Counted from the stretch's first letter, positions 35,145 to 44,995 are shown. The stretch is 64,000 nucleotides of DNA from Virgibacillus dokdonensis (GCF_900166595.1 NZ_LT745763.1:1125760-1189759); one strand, 5' to 3'. Notes: generated from the sequence alone by a model not told the origin. Numbers and translations: made by a program.

Positions 35145-35763
35145 AGATCAAGCTATTGTTCGGCAAGGTTTAAAAGTAATTTTACAGCAAGATGAGCAAA
35201 TTAGCGTACCGTTTGAAGCTGCGAATGGAAAAGAAGCAATTAAAATTGTTGAACAACATGTTGTTGACTTAGTAATGATGGATGTTAGAATGCCGGTCAT
35301 GAATGGTATTGAAGCTACTCGGATTATTAAACAAATGAACCCCTCTGTAAAAATTCTCATCTTAACAACGTTTAATGATGATGACTATGTTTTATCAGCT
35401 TTAAAAGAAGGGGCAGAAGGCTTTTTGCTTAAAACTACAGAGTCAAAAAAGTTGATTGATGCAGTACATAGCTGTATGCGTGGTGGAATGACGATTCATG
35501 AAGAGGTAGCTGCTAAAGTGATGCCGCGTTTACTAAAAGGTACAGAACAAAACAAGACAGAATTAGACGTTCCTTTATCAGAGCGAGAATTACTCATTAC
35601 CAGATTAGTAGGGGAAGGAAAAACAAACAAGGAAATAGCTCAAACATTACATTTGTCTCTTGGGACGATAAAAAACCATTTGACACAAATTTTACAAAAA
35701 ACTAACTTACGAGATCGGACGCAACTTGCTATTTTCGCTGTGAAACATCACTTAACGATGTAA
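35122..35763 (+). CDS. Response regulator, NarL/FixJ family (LnrK-like)
   Basis: A 213-residue protein: receiver domain with phosphorylated D54 (VMMDVRMPVMNG), conserved LTTF and LLKTT segments, and a LuxR-type HTH at about 145-205 (ERELLITRLVGEGKTNKEIA...TIKNHL). The start is ATG 35122 (AAGGAG 10 bases upstream); the in-frame TTG at 35113 sits too close to that site. It overlaps the kinase gene by 23 bases. It should activate the ABC transporter operon that begins after a terminator. Confidence 0.9.
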   Translation: MWRILVVEDQAIVRQGLKVILQQDEQISVPFEAANGKEAIKIVEQHVVDLVMMDVRMPVMNGIEATRIIKQMNPSVKILILTTFNDDDYVLSALKEGAEGFLLKTTESKKLIDAVHSCMRGGMTIHEEVAAKVMPRLLKGTEQNKTELDVPLSERELLITRLVGEGKTNKEIAQTLHLSLGTIKNHLTQILQKTNLRDRTQLAIFAVKHHLTM

Positions 35764-35855
35764 TGCTTCTATGAAAGTATGAACTTAAAACGATGAATAA
35801 CTTATTTATTTTAGAAAAACTTTGTTTTTTATCTATAAATCATTTCTTATAGAGT

Positions 35856-35890
35856 AATAAAAGTGACCTCCGTCACTTTTATTTTTTTAT
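35856..35890 (+). terminator. Intrinsic terminator between the two-component and ABC genes
   Basis: ATAAAAGTGA / TCACTTTTAT stem with a CCTCCG loop and TTTTTTT tail. It separates kinase-regulator transcription from the transporter operon. Confidence 0.9.
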
Positions 35891-35955
35891 TTTATGACTG
35901 AAGATACTGCAAAATAGAAAGTAAAACCGATAAGATGATTAAAAGGAGGAATGTT

Positions 35956-36887
35956 ATGCTTGAATTAGTAAATATTTCAAAGAAATTTAAACAAACGTAT
36001 GCAGTTAAGAATATGAATATGTTCATGGAACGTGGTGAAATTGTTGGCTTACTAGGGCCAAATGGAGCCGGGAAGTCAACAGCTATATCTATTATGTCTT
36101 CATTAGTGGAGCCAACAGCAGGGGAAGTCTACTTTGACAATCGAAGTATTTTAAAAAACCCTACGTCTTTTCGTAAAGTTGCTGGCATTGTACCACAAGA
36201 AATTGCGCTATACGAGGATTTAACTGCGGAAGAAAATTTACGATTTTTTGGTAGGATTTATCAGATTAAAGGAAAACAATTACAAAAACGTATAGAAGAC
36301 GTTCTACAAATAATTGGTTTAGCAGATCGAAAGAAAGAAGTAGTGAAAACATACTCTGGTGGGATGAAGCGACGGTTAAATATTGGAGTAGCTTTATTAC
36401 ATGAACCAGAATTACTTATTATGGATGAGCCGACTGTTGGGATTGATGCGCAATCGAGAAAGTATATTTTAGAAACGGTAAAACGATTAAACAAAGAAAT
36501 GAATGTCACAATTCTTTATACGAGCCATTATATGGAAGAAGTCGAGTATTTATGTAATCGCATTTATATCATGGATAAAGGGAATCTTATTGCAGCTGGA
36601 ACAAAGGAAGAAATAAACCGTATTCTATCTGGTGAAAAATCAATCGTAATTAAAGCAAGCCATCTAACCAATCCATTTATTTATGAATTAAAAACATATC
36701 CACTTGTAAATAGTGTGGATGTAATGGTAAACAGATTACCGTCATGGTTTCTAAAGAGGTTAATCTATTTAAAGATTTAATTGCAATGGCAGATGAGGCA
36801 AACATCGAGTTAATTTCTGTCAATATAAAAACACCGACATTAGAAGATGTGTTTTTACATCTTACTGGTAGAGCGTTGCGAGATTAG
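35956..36887 (+). pseudogene. ABC transporter ATP-binding protein, frameshifted near its end (LnrL-like)
   Basis: The open frame encodes a complete nucleotide-binding domain: Walker A GLLGPNGAGKST, Q-loop VPQE, signature YSGGMKRRL, Walker B LLIMDEPTVGID and the switch histidine in TSHYMEEVEYL. Near 36721 the frame is lost: it ends at 36780 after VMVNRLPSW, while the next frame continues NGKQITVMVSKEVNLFK and later KTPTLEDVFLHLTGRAL to the stop at 36887. One A missing from an A run explains it. About 55 residues of the usual 310 are replaced. The ATPase core is intact, so residual function is possible. Start 35956 is set by AAAGGAGG. Confidence 0.9.
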
Positions 36888-36898
36888 GAGAGTGGCAG

Positions 36899-38155
36899 AT
36901 GATTGGGCAAATTATTAAAAAACAATTCCTTCTATTATGGAGAAGTCCTGTAGAGCTGTTGTTACTTCTCGCTTTACCAGTTGTTCTTATTGTAATTTTA
37001 GGGTCAGCTTTAGGGAACTTTATGGATGGAGACTCGCCAGGTATGCATGCGAAAGTCGCTATGATAGAGCACAGTTCAGAAAGGGAGCAATTTGAAAAAT
37101 TTAAACGTGATTTTGAAACGGACCTGGGATTGACGGAGGACACAGTAGCAAACATAGAAAAACGTTTACCTATTCAAACGTTAAAAACAATTTTTCATAC
37201 AAAAGAGATTTCGAAAATGATGGAGTTAGAAGAAATTAGTGTGGAAGAAAAAAGTAAAATATTGCAGGAGGACACGTATACTGCAGTTATTGAAGTTCCA
37301 GAAGATTTTTCCTATCAATACCTTTCATATATTTTGTTAGATCGTAAGCAGGCTCCACAGTTACAACTGTATGAAAACGAAGAGAAACAACTTAGTGCAG
37401 GAGCTATTCAAAGTATTATTAAAAGCTTTCAACAACAGCTTACTTTAGAGTCATTACTTGAAGAAAAAGGAATGGAGCAAAACGAGGCAGATTTATCTAC
37501 TATATCTGTTGAAGGCCAACAAAAAAATCTTGAGCAGAGAAAATCTATAACGGCAAAAGAATATTACACTGTTGGTATGGCTGTAATGAATGCACTATTT
37601 GTTGCTTCAACAATTGGGCTTATAGCATTTCGGGAAAAGCAAAGCTTTGTGTTTGCGCGCATTATTTTAGCTAATATGTCAAAATGGACCTATTTTACAG
37701 GTGTCCTATGTTCAGCTGTGATTTTTTCGCTCATTCAATTACTCGTTATTTACGGTTTTGCTTGGCTTATCTTTGATGTAACATGGGGTGATTTAACAGC
37801 TTTTATCGTAATAACGATTGCATTTTCCATTGCGGTTGGAGGTATTACTGTCTTATTAACAGCAATTAGTTATCGAATGCATTCCGAAACGGTAACCAAT
37901 TTATTTTCAAGTGTCATTGTGTCCATACTCGCTTTAGTTGGAGGTAGCTTTTTTCCAATCGGAGAAAATGTTCAAGTCATTGAACTGATTGGTAATTTTA
38001 CTCCTAATGGATCAGGAATGTCAGCCTATTTAGCAATATTAAGAGGGGAATCTATTGGAAAAATCGGTAATCATATTTTATTTCTTTCTGTTTTTGGTTT
38101 CGCCATGATTATGATTGCTGCAATGACATTTCCTAAAAGGGGGAAAATGGTATGA
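36899..38155 (+). CDS. ABC-2 type permease (LnrM-like)
   Basis: A 418-residue ABC-2 membrane protein: an N-terminal helix (ELLLLLALPVVLIVILGSAL), a large extracytoplasmic domain of about 180 residues, then five C-terminal helices including ALVGGSFFPIGENVQVIE with the typical FFP segment. It forms the membrane channel with the next gene product and is driven by the upstream ATPase. It starts 11 bases after the restored stop of the ATPase frame, and its stop overlaps the next start (ATGA). Confidence 0.9.
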   Translation: MIGQIIKKQFLLLWRSPVELLLLLALPVVLIVILGSALGNFMDGDSPGMHAKVAMIEHSSEREQFEKFKRDFETDLGLTEDTVANIEKRLPIQTLKTIFHTKEISKMMELEEISVEEKSKILQEDTYTAVIEVPEDFSYQYLSYILLDRKQAPQLQLYENEEKQLSAGAIQSIIKSFQQQLTLESLLEEKGMEQNEADLSTISVEGQQKNLEQRKSITAKEYYTVGMAVMNALFVASTIGLIAFREKQSFVFARIILANMSKWTYFTGVLCSAVIFSLIQLLVIYGFAWLIFDVTWGDLTAFIVITIAFSIAVGGITVLLTAISYRMHSETVTNLFSSVIVSILALVGGSFFPIGENVQVIELIGNFTPNGSGMSAYLAILRGESIGKIGNHILFLSVFGFAMIMIAAMTFPKRGKMV

Positions 38156-39027
38156 CAGCAATCTTACTTGCTAAGCTAAAACATCTTTTACGTAATCCAT
38201 GGACGTTTCTCGGTTTTACTGGAATATGTATTGTGTTTGCGCTTATTATGGGACTAACTGGTTTTGAGAGTCGAGCTAGTGTTCCCGTAGTAATTGCGGA
38301 CGAGGAAGTAACAGGTTCTTCTATCCTTACAACATTGAATGATGAAGAAAGCATTTCCTTTAAAGAGATGGAAGAAGATGCATTGATTCAATCTGTGAAG
38401 GAAGGAAAAGCAGAAGTTGGCGCCATACTAAAGAAAGACACATATGAGTTAATCGTAGGTGTAGAATCAACAACGGTTACGTCCTTGGACAATATGATGC
38501 GTCAAGCTTATACAGAATATGGACAACGGCAAAAAATAATAGATCATATAGGTGATTTAAAACAAACGGAGAATGCTGCGTTGCAAAAGGAAATTGACGA
38601 AGCTTTAAAAAATCCCGTTTTCTCTGTTACTACAAGCAATTTTACTACTGGTCAGGAGATGATGTACGATCCAATTTATCAGTTTTTATTTGGCTTTAGT
38701 TTGTTTTTCGTTATTTATACGGTTGCTTATAATGTATTACCAATTCTTATTGAAAAGCAGGAAGGAGTTTGGGATCGGCTTATTTTATCTCCAGTTAAGA
38801 AATGGAAAATGTACGCTGGAAATATGATTTACAGCTTTTGTATAGGGTACTTGCAAATATTGATTATATTTTCGTTTTTCTATTTTGTTTTTGGTGTTGA
38901 CTTTAATGGAGAGTGTAAAATATTTTGTGTAAATAGAAATACCAATTAAACAAGTTCATAGAAAAAGGAAGACCCTTTTTGTAGAATAAAGTTAGCACAC
39001 AAAATTCACAGAAAAGAGGTCTTCCCT

Positions 39028-40221
39028 ATGAACCATCTTACTACAGATTTAATTGAAGCACTAGCAAAAAAACAAGATATTGAAGAAGTTTTTCGCCGTC
39101 ATCTAGAAGAAGCTATTAACCAATTACTAAAGCATGAATTAACTGTATTTCTGGATTACGAACCGTATGAACGCAAGGGAGTTCATTCAGGTAACTCTCG
39201 TAATGGGTTTTATGACCGTACTTTTAAGACGGAGTACGGTGAGCTACAACTTCGTATACCAAGGGATAGGAACGGAGAATTTCAACAACAAACAGTGGCT
39301 CCATATAAGCGTTCTAATGACACGCTGGAACAGTTTGTTATTCACCTTTATGAAAAGGGAATCACAACAGATGAAATCGCACATCTAATCGAACGAATGT
39401 ACGGACATCATTACACCAAACAGACCGTATCTAACTTAACAAAATTGGTAGCAGAAGATGTACAAGCATTTCATGAACGTAAATTAGAAAACCGTTACGC
39501 ATGCATTTACTTAGATGCTACTCAAATCCCTATCCGTCGTAACACGGTAGAGAAAGAGTCTGTATATATTGCAATTGGGATCACGGAAGACGGCATAAAA
39601 GAAGTATTAGACTTTACTATTGCACCAACAGAATCCGCACACGTATGGGAAGAATTGATGCAGGAACTATATCAGCGTGGTGTTGCAGACGTTCTGCTCT
39701 TCATCTCAGACGGTCTAACTGGCATGACAGATGCTATTCACCGTGTCTATCCTAAAGCAAAGCATCAGGTGTGCTGTGTCCATGTTGCCCGCAATATTGC
39801 TAAGAAGGTTCGTGTCAAAGACCGTGCAGAGATACTTAGTGACTTTAAAACGGTTTATCATGCCATAGACAAAAAAGAAGCCCTACAAGCGTTAGAACAG
39901 TTTCAAAGCAAATGGGAAAAGACATATCCACGTGTCATTGACGCAGTTGTAAAAAATGAACAATTATTAACATTTTATGAGTTCCCTGCCTCTATTCGAC
40001 GGAGTATCTATTCGACAAATTTAATTGAAGCCTTCAATAAAGAAATAAAGAGATACGTCAAACGAAAAGAGCAGTTTCCAAACAAGGAGGCTTTAGAACG
40101 TTTTCTTGTCACGCGATTTCTAGAGTATAATCATAAATTCAGCATGCGCTGCCATCGAGGCTTTGATCAGGCAAAATCTGAATTAGTTGCCTTGTTCGAA
40201 TCTCTGGAAAATGGGACTTAG
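39028..40221 (+). CDS. IS256-family (mutator-type) transposase
   Basis: 397 residues. Typical IS256 features: NGFYDRTFKTEYGELQLRIP near 55-75, ACIYLDATQIPIR with the first catalytic Asp near 168, LLFISDGLTGM with the second Asp near 232, CVHVARNIAKK, and STNLIEAFNKEIKRYVKRKE with the catalytic Glu near 337. Strong AAGAGGT ribosome site. The gene is full length and intact. Confidence 0.95.
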   Translation: MNHLTTDLIEALAKKQDIEEVFRRHLEEAINQLLKHELTVFLDYEPYERKGVHSGNSRNGFYDRTFKTEYGELQLRIPRDRNGEFQQQTVAPYKRSNDTLEQFVIHLYEKGITTDEIAHLIERMYGHHYTKQTVSNLTKLVAEDVQAFHERKLENRYACIYLDATQIPIRRNTVEKESVYIAIGITEDGIKEVLDFTIAPTESAHVWEELMQELYQRGVADVLLFISDGLTGMTDAIHRVYPKAKHQVCCVHVARNIAKKVRVKDRAEILSDFKTVYHAIDKKEALQALEQFQSKWEKTYPRVIDAVVKNEQLLTFYEFPASIRRSIYSTNLIEAFNKEIKRYVKRKEQFPNKEALERFLVTRFLEYNHKFSMRCHRGFDQAKSELVALFESLENGT

Positions 40222-40440
40222 AACCCGCCATCCTTGACCTTGTTTACGGTCGTGGTGTATATCTACTGGCGGGTGCAGAAAATATAGCCACATAAGGCTC
40301 CACCCGCTTTTTTATGGTACCACGACCGTACTCTTCTATACTCTCGCTGGCAGGGTCCCCTATGCCCAACACAGCGAATCACAAAGAAGAGGCACAAGGT
40401 CAAGGACAAGCAGCTAACGCTGTGGCTATAGAGATTTCCT
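40222..40440 (+). other. Structured non-coding tail of the IS256 element
   Basis: Perfect complementary pairs: TCCTTGACCTTG (40231-40242) with 40395-40406; TACGGTCGTGGT (40245-40256) with 40319-40330; ACCCGCCA (40223-40230) with 40267-40274; GCGGGTG (40269-40275) with CACCCGC (40301-40307), followed by TTTTTT as an intrinsic terminator; and TATAGCCACA (40283-40292) with 40421-40430. The last pair crosses the first two (pseudoknot or alternative fold), and the third competes with the terminator stem. Confidence 0.75.
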
Positions 40441-40869
40441 GATTATTTATTCAGAGTTAACATCTACAAAAGGGGATTTACACAAAATTATTGACACACC
40501 CCTTTAAATGGAAAGTTTCCGGAAACATTATTATTTTTAATTCCCTATGTTTTTACTATTGTTGCATTAAGTATTTTGTTAACAGCAATAGTGAAAAATT
40601 CCCAACAATTTAATGCATTTATTACCATTCTAGCAGTTTGTATGGCTATGGTTGGTGGTGCCTATTGGCCGATCGAAATTGTAGAATCCAACTTTCTAAT
40701 TGCCATATCAAAAATAAATCCATTAACTTATGGCATGGAAATTTTACATGGGGTTGTCAACTATGGTTATTCGTTGGAAGAACTTTTCTACCCGATGAGT
40801 ATTCTGTTACTAATGGGAACTGTTATGATTGGTGTGGGCATACATTTAATGGAAAGGCGACATATATAA

Positions 40870-41220
40870 TTCGTGCAGTGGTTGAATAGATCCTTTTGCA
40901 ATAGTGTATAATTGCTGCAAGAGGGTTTATTCTTATTCCATTAGGGGATAGGAAATACTTATTCAATTTTGGGAGAATAGTATCTAACCAAGCTTGTTTT
41001 AAGAAAAACTTACATTTTGTAGTTTGGGTGGAGTGTTTTTTGGTAATAGTCCACTGTGGAATACCACTATAATTATTTTATTAGAGTATTAAGAATTAAT
41101 TAATTTCTACTTATGGCTGGTATTGTTCTATTAACGTTGTTATAATCATCCATTATATTCGTTTTTTATCACTAAAAAATGAACAGTCATTCATTTTTGG
41201 TTAGAAGGTTGCGTGAAACT
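40870..41220 (+). promoter_or_regulatory. Leader of the YhgE/Pip gene with TetR-type palindrome
   Basis: AAAAATGAA-CAGTCA-TTCATTTTT (41175-41198) is a perfect 9-bp-arm palindrome. Its TGAA-N6-TTCA core is like TetR/FadR-family operators. It directly precedes the translation start at 41221 and includes the ATG at 41179, so that ATG is unlikely to be the start. The remaining 300 bases show no gene. Confidence 0.65.
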
Positions 41221-43416
41221 ATGAAAAACAGCTTAAGAATATTTATGACAGATATAAAAAAATTGAGTAAGAACTGGGTAGCGCTCATTATCATTGGTGG
41301 GCTTATTTTCTTACCCTCTTTCTATGCATGGTTTAATATTAAGGCTTCTTGGGACCCTTATGGACAAACGGATCAGATCCCTGTTGGAGTAGTGAATGAA
41401 GATGAGGGCGCGACAGTGAGAGGGGAAAGCATTGACGTTGGGAAAGATCTTGTAGATACGCTTCAAGAAAATAAAGCAATGGATTGGCGATTTACAGATC
41501 GAAAGACGGCAATGGAAGAAGTGGAATACGGCAATTATTTTGCTGTTATTGTTATTCCTAAGGATTTTTCAAAACAACTGGGTAGCGTTATGGAAGACAA
41601 TCCAGAAAAGGCAAACGTAGAATACTATGTGAATGAAAAAGTCAATGCGATTGCACCTAAAATTACGGAAAAAGGTGCCTCGGTTATTGTCGAGCAAATA
41701 AGTAGTCAATTTATTTCTACGGTCAATGGTGTAATCTTTGATATGTTTAACCAATTAGGTATTGAACTAGAGAAAGATTTACCTGATATTAAACGCTTTG
41801 AAAATTACGTATTTGAAATGGAAGAAAAGCTTCCGGAAATCAATGATTTGCTTAACCAATCATTATCTGACGCAAACCAGGCACAAGATATCGTTAACAA
41901 GGCACAAAACTTAATTCCTAATGCGCAAAAAGTAACCGATAATGGGTTAACAACCATTGATAATACGACGTCTTTTTTGAAAGAAGCAGAAGATCGATTA
42001 AATAAAATGGCTCCGCAAATTGAAACGGATTTACGTAAAGTGAAAGACGTTGCAAATAAAGCAAACAACTTTCTGCAAGATATACAGAAAGTGGATGTTG
42101 ATTTTAGTGGTGGAAAAGAACTTGCTAATCAAATTAACCAACAGCTTGACGATGGCGCTAATAGAGTGGGGGCAGTGATCAGTTCGTTAGAGCAATTGAA
42201 GCAACAAAATGATCAAACGGATAACAACGAAAGTGAGCAAGGCAATAGCTCAAACGTGAATCGTGAACAAATTGATCAGGTTATTAAAAGACTGACGACA
42301 TTACAAGAAGCCTTAACGAATATAAAAGAGACAAATAAAGAAGTTATCCAATTTATAGATGCGAAAGATAAAGATGTAGATCAAATGGTAAATGATTTGC
42401 AGCAAGTGGCTGAAAATACATCGACAAATATTGATGCTTTTGTTAAAGAATATAAAGCATCGATTGAACCCACAGTGATGGAGGAAATTAGTCGAGCAAA
42501 AAGTACGCTTTCAGAAGCCAGAGGGATCTTGGTAGATATTCAAGAGACAATACCAGAAGTAGAACGTATTCTTGGTAGTACAGAGAGTAATTTAGGGAAA
42601 GGAGAAGATGTTCTTAAGCAAGCCTTAGGTGAATTCCCATATGTGAATAGTAAGGTTAATGAGCTAGCGGACAGAATTCGTAGCATTAAAGGTGACACGG
42701 ACATTAATGAAATTATTAAACTGTTGCAAAATGACCCAGAAGCTGAGAAAGGTTTCTTTGCGGAACCTGTTCAGCTAAATCAGAATAAGCTGTTCCCAAT
42801 GGAGAATTATGGTACCGGTATGACACCATTTTATACAGCTTTGGCAATATGGGTTGGTGGGTTACTGCTCATTTCTTTACTAGCCACCGATGTGCACGAC
42901 CAAATTAATTATACAGAACGACAAATGTATTTCGGACGGTTATATACATTTATGGGAATTGGTTTTTTACAAACGATTATTGTAACAGCAGGTGATTTAC
43001 TCTTACTTGGAGTCGACGCGGCTGCGCCATATTGGTTTATGACGTTTGGGATATTTATTAGTTTTATTTTTATGCTTATTATTTATACGGTTGTTTCCGT
43101 GTTTGGTGATGTCGGAAAAGCAATGGCAATTGTATTTCTAGTTCTGCAAATTGCTGGATCGGGAGGAACCTATCCTGTTGTATTGTTACCAGAGTTTTTC
43201 CAAATGATTAATCCATTTCTTCCGTTTACCTACGCAATTGACTTATTACGAGAATCTGTTGGCGGTATTGTTTGGGAGAGAGCGAGCAAGGATATTTTAT
43301 ACCTCAGCTTTTTTGGGGTTGCAGCTATAGTACTAGGTGCGTTCTTTAAACCAATCATTAATCGGCATACAAATAAACTGAAGAAAAAATCCAAAGAATC
43401 TGGTTTATTTCACTAA
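41221..43416 (+). CDS. YhgE/Pip domain membrane protein
   Basis: 731 residues from ATG 41221. One N-terminal helix (NWVALIIIGGLIFLPSFYAWFN), then a long extracytoplasmic region of about 500 residues rich in coiled coil (for example about 195-310 and 330-470), then five C-terminal helices beginning FYTALAIWVGGLLLISLL. This is the YhgE/Pip (phage infection protein, ABC-2-like) family; L. lactis Pip is a phage receptor and related proteins function in surface protein export. An in-frame ATG at 41179 lies within an operator palindrome and lacks a ribosome site. Not part of the disrupted ABC operon by sequence, but adjacent. Confidence 0.9.
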   Translation: MKNSLRIFMTDIKKLSKNWVALIIIGGLIFLPSFYAWFNIKASWDPYGQTDQIPVGVVNEDEGATVRGESIDVGKDLVDTLQENKAMDWRFTDRKTAMEEVEYGNYFAVIVIPKDFSKQLGSVMEDNPEKANVEYYVNEKVNAIAPKITEKGASVIVEQISSQFISTVNGVIFDMFNQLGIELEKDLPDIKRFENYVFEMEEKLPEINDLLNQSLSDANQAQDIVNKAQNLIPNAQKVTDNGLTTIDNTTSFLKEAEDRLNKMAPQIETDLRKVKDVANKANNFLQDIQKVDVDFSGGKELANQINQQLDDGANRVGAVISSLEQLKQQNDQTDNNESEQGNSSNVNREQIDQVIKRLTTLQEALTNIKETNKEVIQFIDAKDKDVDQMVNDLQQVAENTSTNIDAFVKEYKASIEPTVMEEISRAKSTLSEARGILVDIQETIPEVERILGSTESNLGKGEDVLKQALGEFPYVNSKVNELADRIRSIKGDTDINEIIKLLQNDPEAEKGFFAEPVQLNQNKLFPMENYGTGMTPFYTALAIWVGGLLLISLLATDVHDQINYTERQMYFGRLYTFMGIGFLQTIIVTAGDLLLLGVDAAAPYWFMTFGIFISFIFMLIIYTVVSVFGDVGKAMAIVFLVLQIAGSGGTYPVVLLPEFFQMINPFLPFTYAIDLLRESVGGIVWERASKDILYLSFFGVAAIVLGAFFKPIINRHTNKLKKKSKESGLFH

Positions 43417-43424
43417 AACAAAGA

Positions 43425-43466
43425 AGCCCCATTTGATGCGAAAGACGTGTCAAATGGGGCTTTTTA
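43425..43466 (+). terminator. Intrinsic terminator of the YhgE/Pip gene
   Basis: AGCCCCATTTGA...TCAAATGGGGCT stem followed by TTTTTAA. Confidence 0.93.
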
Positions 43467-43667
43467 ACTATTCGTTTAGAGGCAATTACGTGTAAAAGAA
43501 TAGTTTAGAGACTTCATATTCAGGAAGTTCTACCCTAAGTATTTTTCATTAAATAACATTTCACGTCGTATAATTACTTGTAAACAAGTACCAGCTGCGT
43601 GTTAGTTTTATATAAGGCTTTTTCCCTATATAATTAATAAGAAAGATGTGAAAGGTGGAAAAGACTG

Positions 43668-44624
43668 TTGAGGAAAAAAAGAGTTTTGTATATAAGTGTT
43701 AGTGTCATTATTTTATTATTTATTATTGATATAATCGCTAGCTTCTATTTTTATCATTTAGCAATTGCACGTAATCAAAAGGATTTTTTGCAAGGAAATG
43801 AAGATCTTGAAGTTTCTGCGCAAGCGTTAGACGAAATGCTTGAAGGAGATTGGCGAGATTGGGTCCGTGAACAGAACTTTGAAACGTGGAATATGACATC
43901 TTATGACGGGCTAAAACTACAAGGCTATTATTTACCTGCAAAGAAAGAAACAAATAAAACAGTTATTTTCGCACATGGCTATTTAGGACGTGGCTTAGAC
44001 ATGGGGATGTTTGGTCAACACTACTATGAAGAACTTGGTTATAATATGTTTACAGCGGATTTAAGAGGTCATGGTGAAAGTGAAGGAGGTTATATTGGGT
44101 TCGGCTGGCATGATCGCCTGGATTACGTAGATTGGATTCATAGAGTAATTGAAGAACAAGGAGAAGATGCAGAAATTGTGTTACACGGGGTTTCTATGGG
44201 GGCTGCGACTGTATTAATGGCAAGCGGTGAGAAACTCCCTAATAATGTAAAAGCAATTGTAGCAGATAGTCCTTATACGAGTGTGTATGACATGTTTGCT
44301 TACCAAATGGATCGAATGTTCCATTTACCTTCATTTCCGCTGTTACCTAGTACAAGTGCGGTGACGAAAGTACGTGCAGGGTATGGTTTAAAAGAAGCTT
44401 CCGCAGTAGAACAAGTGAAAAAAACAGACATACCTATTTTGTTTATTCATGGGAGTGCAGATACATTTGTACCTACTCGTATGAGTGAAGCGTTATATGC
44501 GCAGACAAATAGTGATAAAGAATTGATTATATTCGATGGGGCAGGGCATGGTGAAGCTTTTGTTACGCATAAAGAAGATTATATAGAAAAGTTACATGAG
44601 TTTTTACACAATAGGAATTTATAA
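43668..44624 (+). CDS. Alpha/beta hydrolase, membrane-anchored
   Basis: 318 residues. An N-terminal membrane helix (YISVSVIILLFIIDIIASFY) acts as an anchor or uncleaved signal. The hydrolase fold shows IFAHGYLGRG, ADLRGHGESEG, nucleophile elbow HGVSMGAA (Ser near 175), IHGSADTFVP and a final GAGHGEAF with the catalytic His. It resembles Bacillus YqkD-type hydrolases; substrate unknown. The start is TTG 43668 behind AAAGGTGG. About 250 bases before it hold the upstream terminator and nothing else recognised. Confidence 0.87.
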   Translation: MRKKRVLYISVSVIILLFIIDIIASFYFYHLAIARNQKDFLQGNEDLEVSAQALDEMLEGDWRDWVREQNFETWNMTSYDGLKLQGYYLPAKKETNKTVIFAHGYLGRGLDMGMFGQHYYEELGYNMFTADLRGHGESEGGYIGFGWHDRLDYVDWIHRVIEEQGEDAEIVLHGVSMGAATVLMASGEKLPNNVKAIVADSPYTSVYDMFAYQMDRMFHLPSFPLLPSTSAVTKVRAGYGLKEASAVEQVKKTDIPILFIHGSADTFVPTRMSEALYAQTNSDKELIIFDGAGHGEAFVTHKEDYIEKLHEFLHNRNL

Positions 44625-44995
44625 AGTGAATCTTTAATACGGTAGGGACCTGCTTTTATTCCACGCGAGTTGTTTCGTACGAAAAATGGATGAAGGTGCT
44701 GTACTCTCCCAAGTAGACTTGGTCAGCTTCCATTTTTGAATTTTTAAAGTGGAAGACTACAGCACCTTATATCTGGGGTGAAATTTTAAGGTTTAGTATA
44801 AGAATAACCACAAGTTTCGCCATAATATTTGCCGAAAAGCAAAGTTTTTCTAAAAGGCCATGTTCTATATTAAGGATAACGGTAACCTTTTTTGCATAAA
44901 TATAAATAAAATTTTATAAATATACTTGAATTAACAAAGTAGTACCTCTATAATATGGAATAATTAGAATTCAATCTAAGAGGTGAATGAATAAC
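44625..44995 (+). promoter_or_regulatory. carA upstream region: long hairpin, sigma-A promoter, possible ARG boxes
   Basis: A long imperfect hairpin with perfect outer arms AAGGTGCTGTA (44693-44703) and TACAGCACCTT (44758-44768), inner TTCCATTTT / AAAGTGGAA. A dispersed-repeat copy lies at about 44790-44860. The promoter is TTGAAT (44926-44931), 17-bp spacer, TATAAT (44949-44954). AT-rich TGCATAAATATAAA (44893-44906) and GGAATAATTAGAATTC around the start loosely resemble ARG boxes bound by AhrC/ArgR. No riboswitch or T-box motif seen. Confidence 0.6.

Larger units (their letters stand above)
38909..40501 (+). mobile_element. IS256-family insertion sequence
   Basis: A 1593-bp element with imperfect inverted ends: GAGTGTAAAATATTTTGTGT (from 38911) and, on the reverse of the right end, GTGTGTCAATAATTTTGTGT. 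The flanks are CTTTAATG (38901-38908) and CTTTAAATG (40502-40510), a target duplication of 8 bp that differs by one inserted A. It contains one intact transposase and about 230 bases of structured non-coding tail. Confidence 0.9.
38152..40869 (+). pseudogene. ABC-2 type permease gene split by an IS256 element (LnrN-like)
   Basis: The 5' part (38152-38908) encodes an ABC-2 permease from MTAILLAKLKHLLRNPWTFL to FYFVFGVDFN. After the IS it resumes at about 40507 with NGKFPETLLFLIPYVFTI and ends with ALSILLTAIVKNSQQF, the GGAYWPIEIVESN motif and MERRHI at 40869. Rejoined, it is a normal ABC-2 permease of about 370 residues. The truncated frame runs 16 codons into the IS. The transporter is probably non-functional unless the halves assemble. 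Confidence 0.93.
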
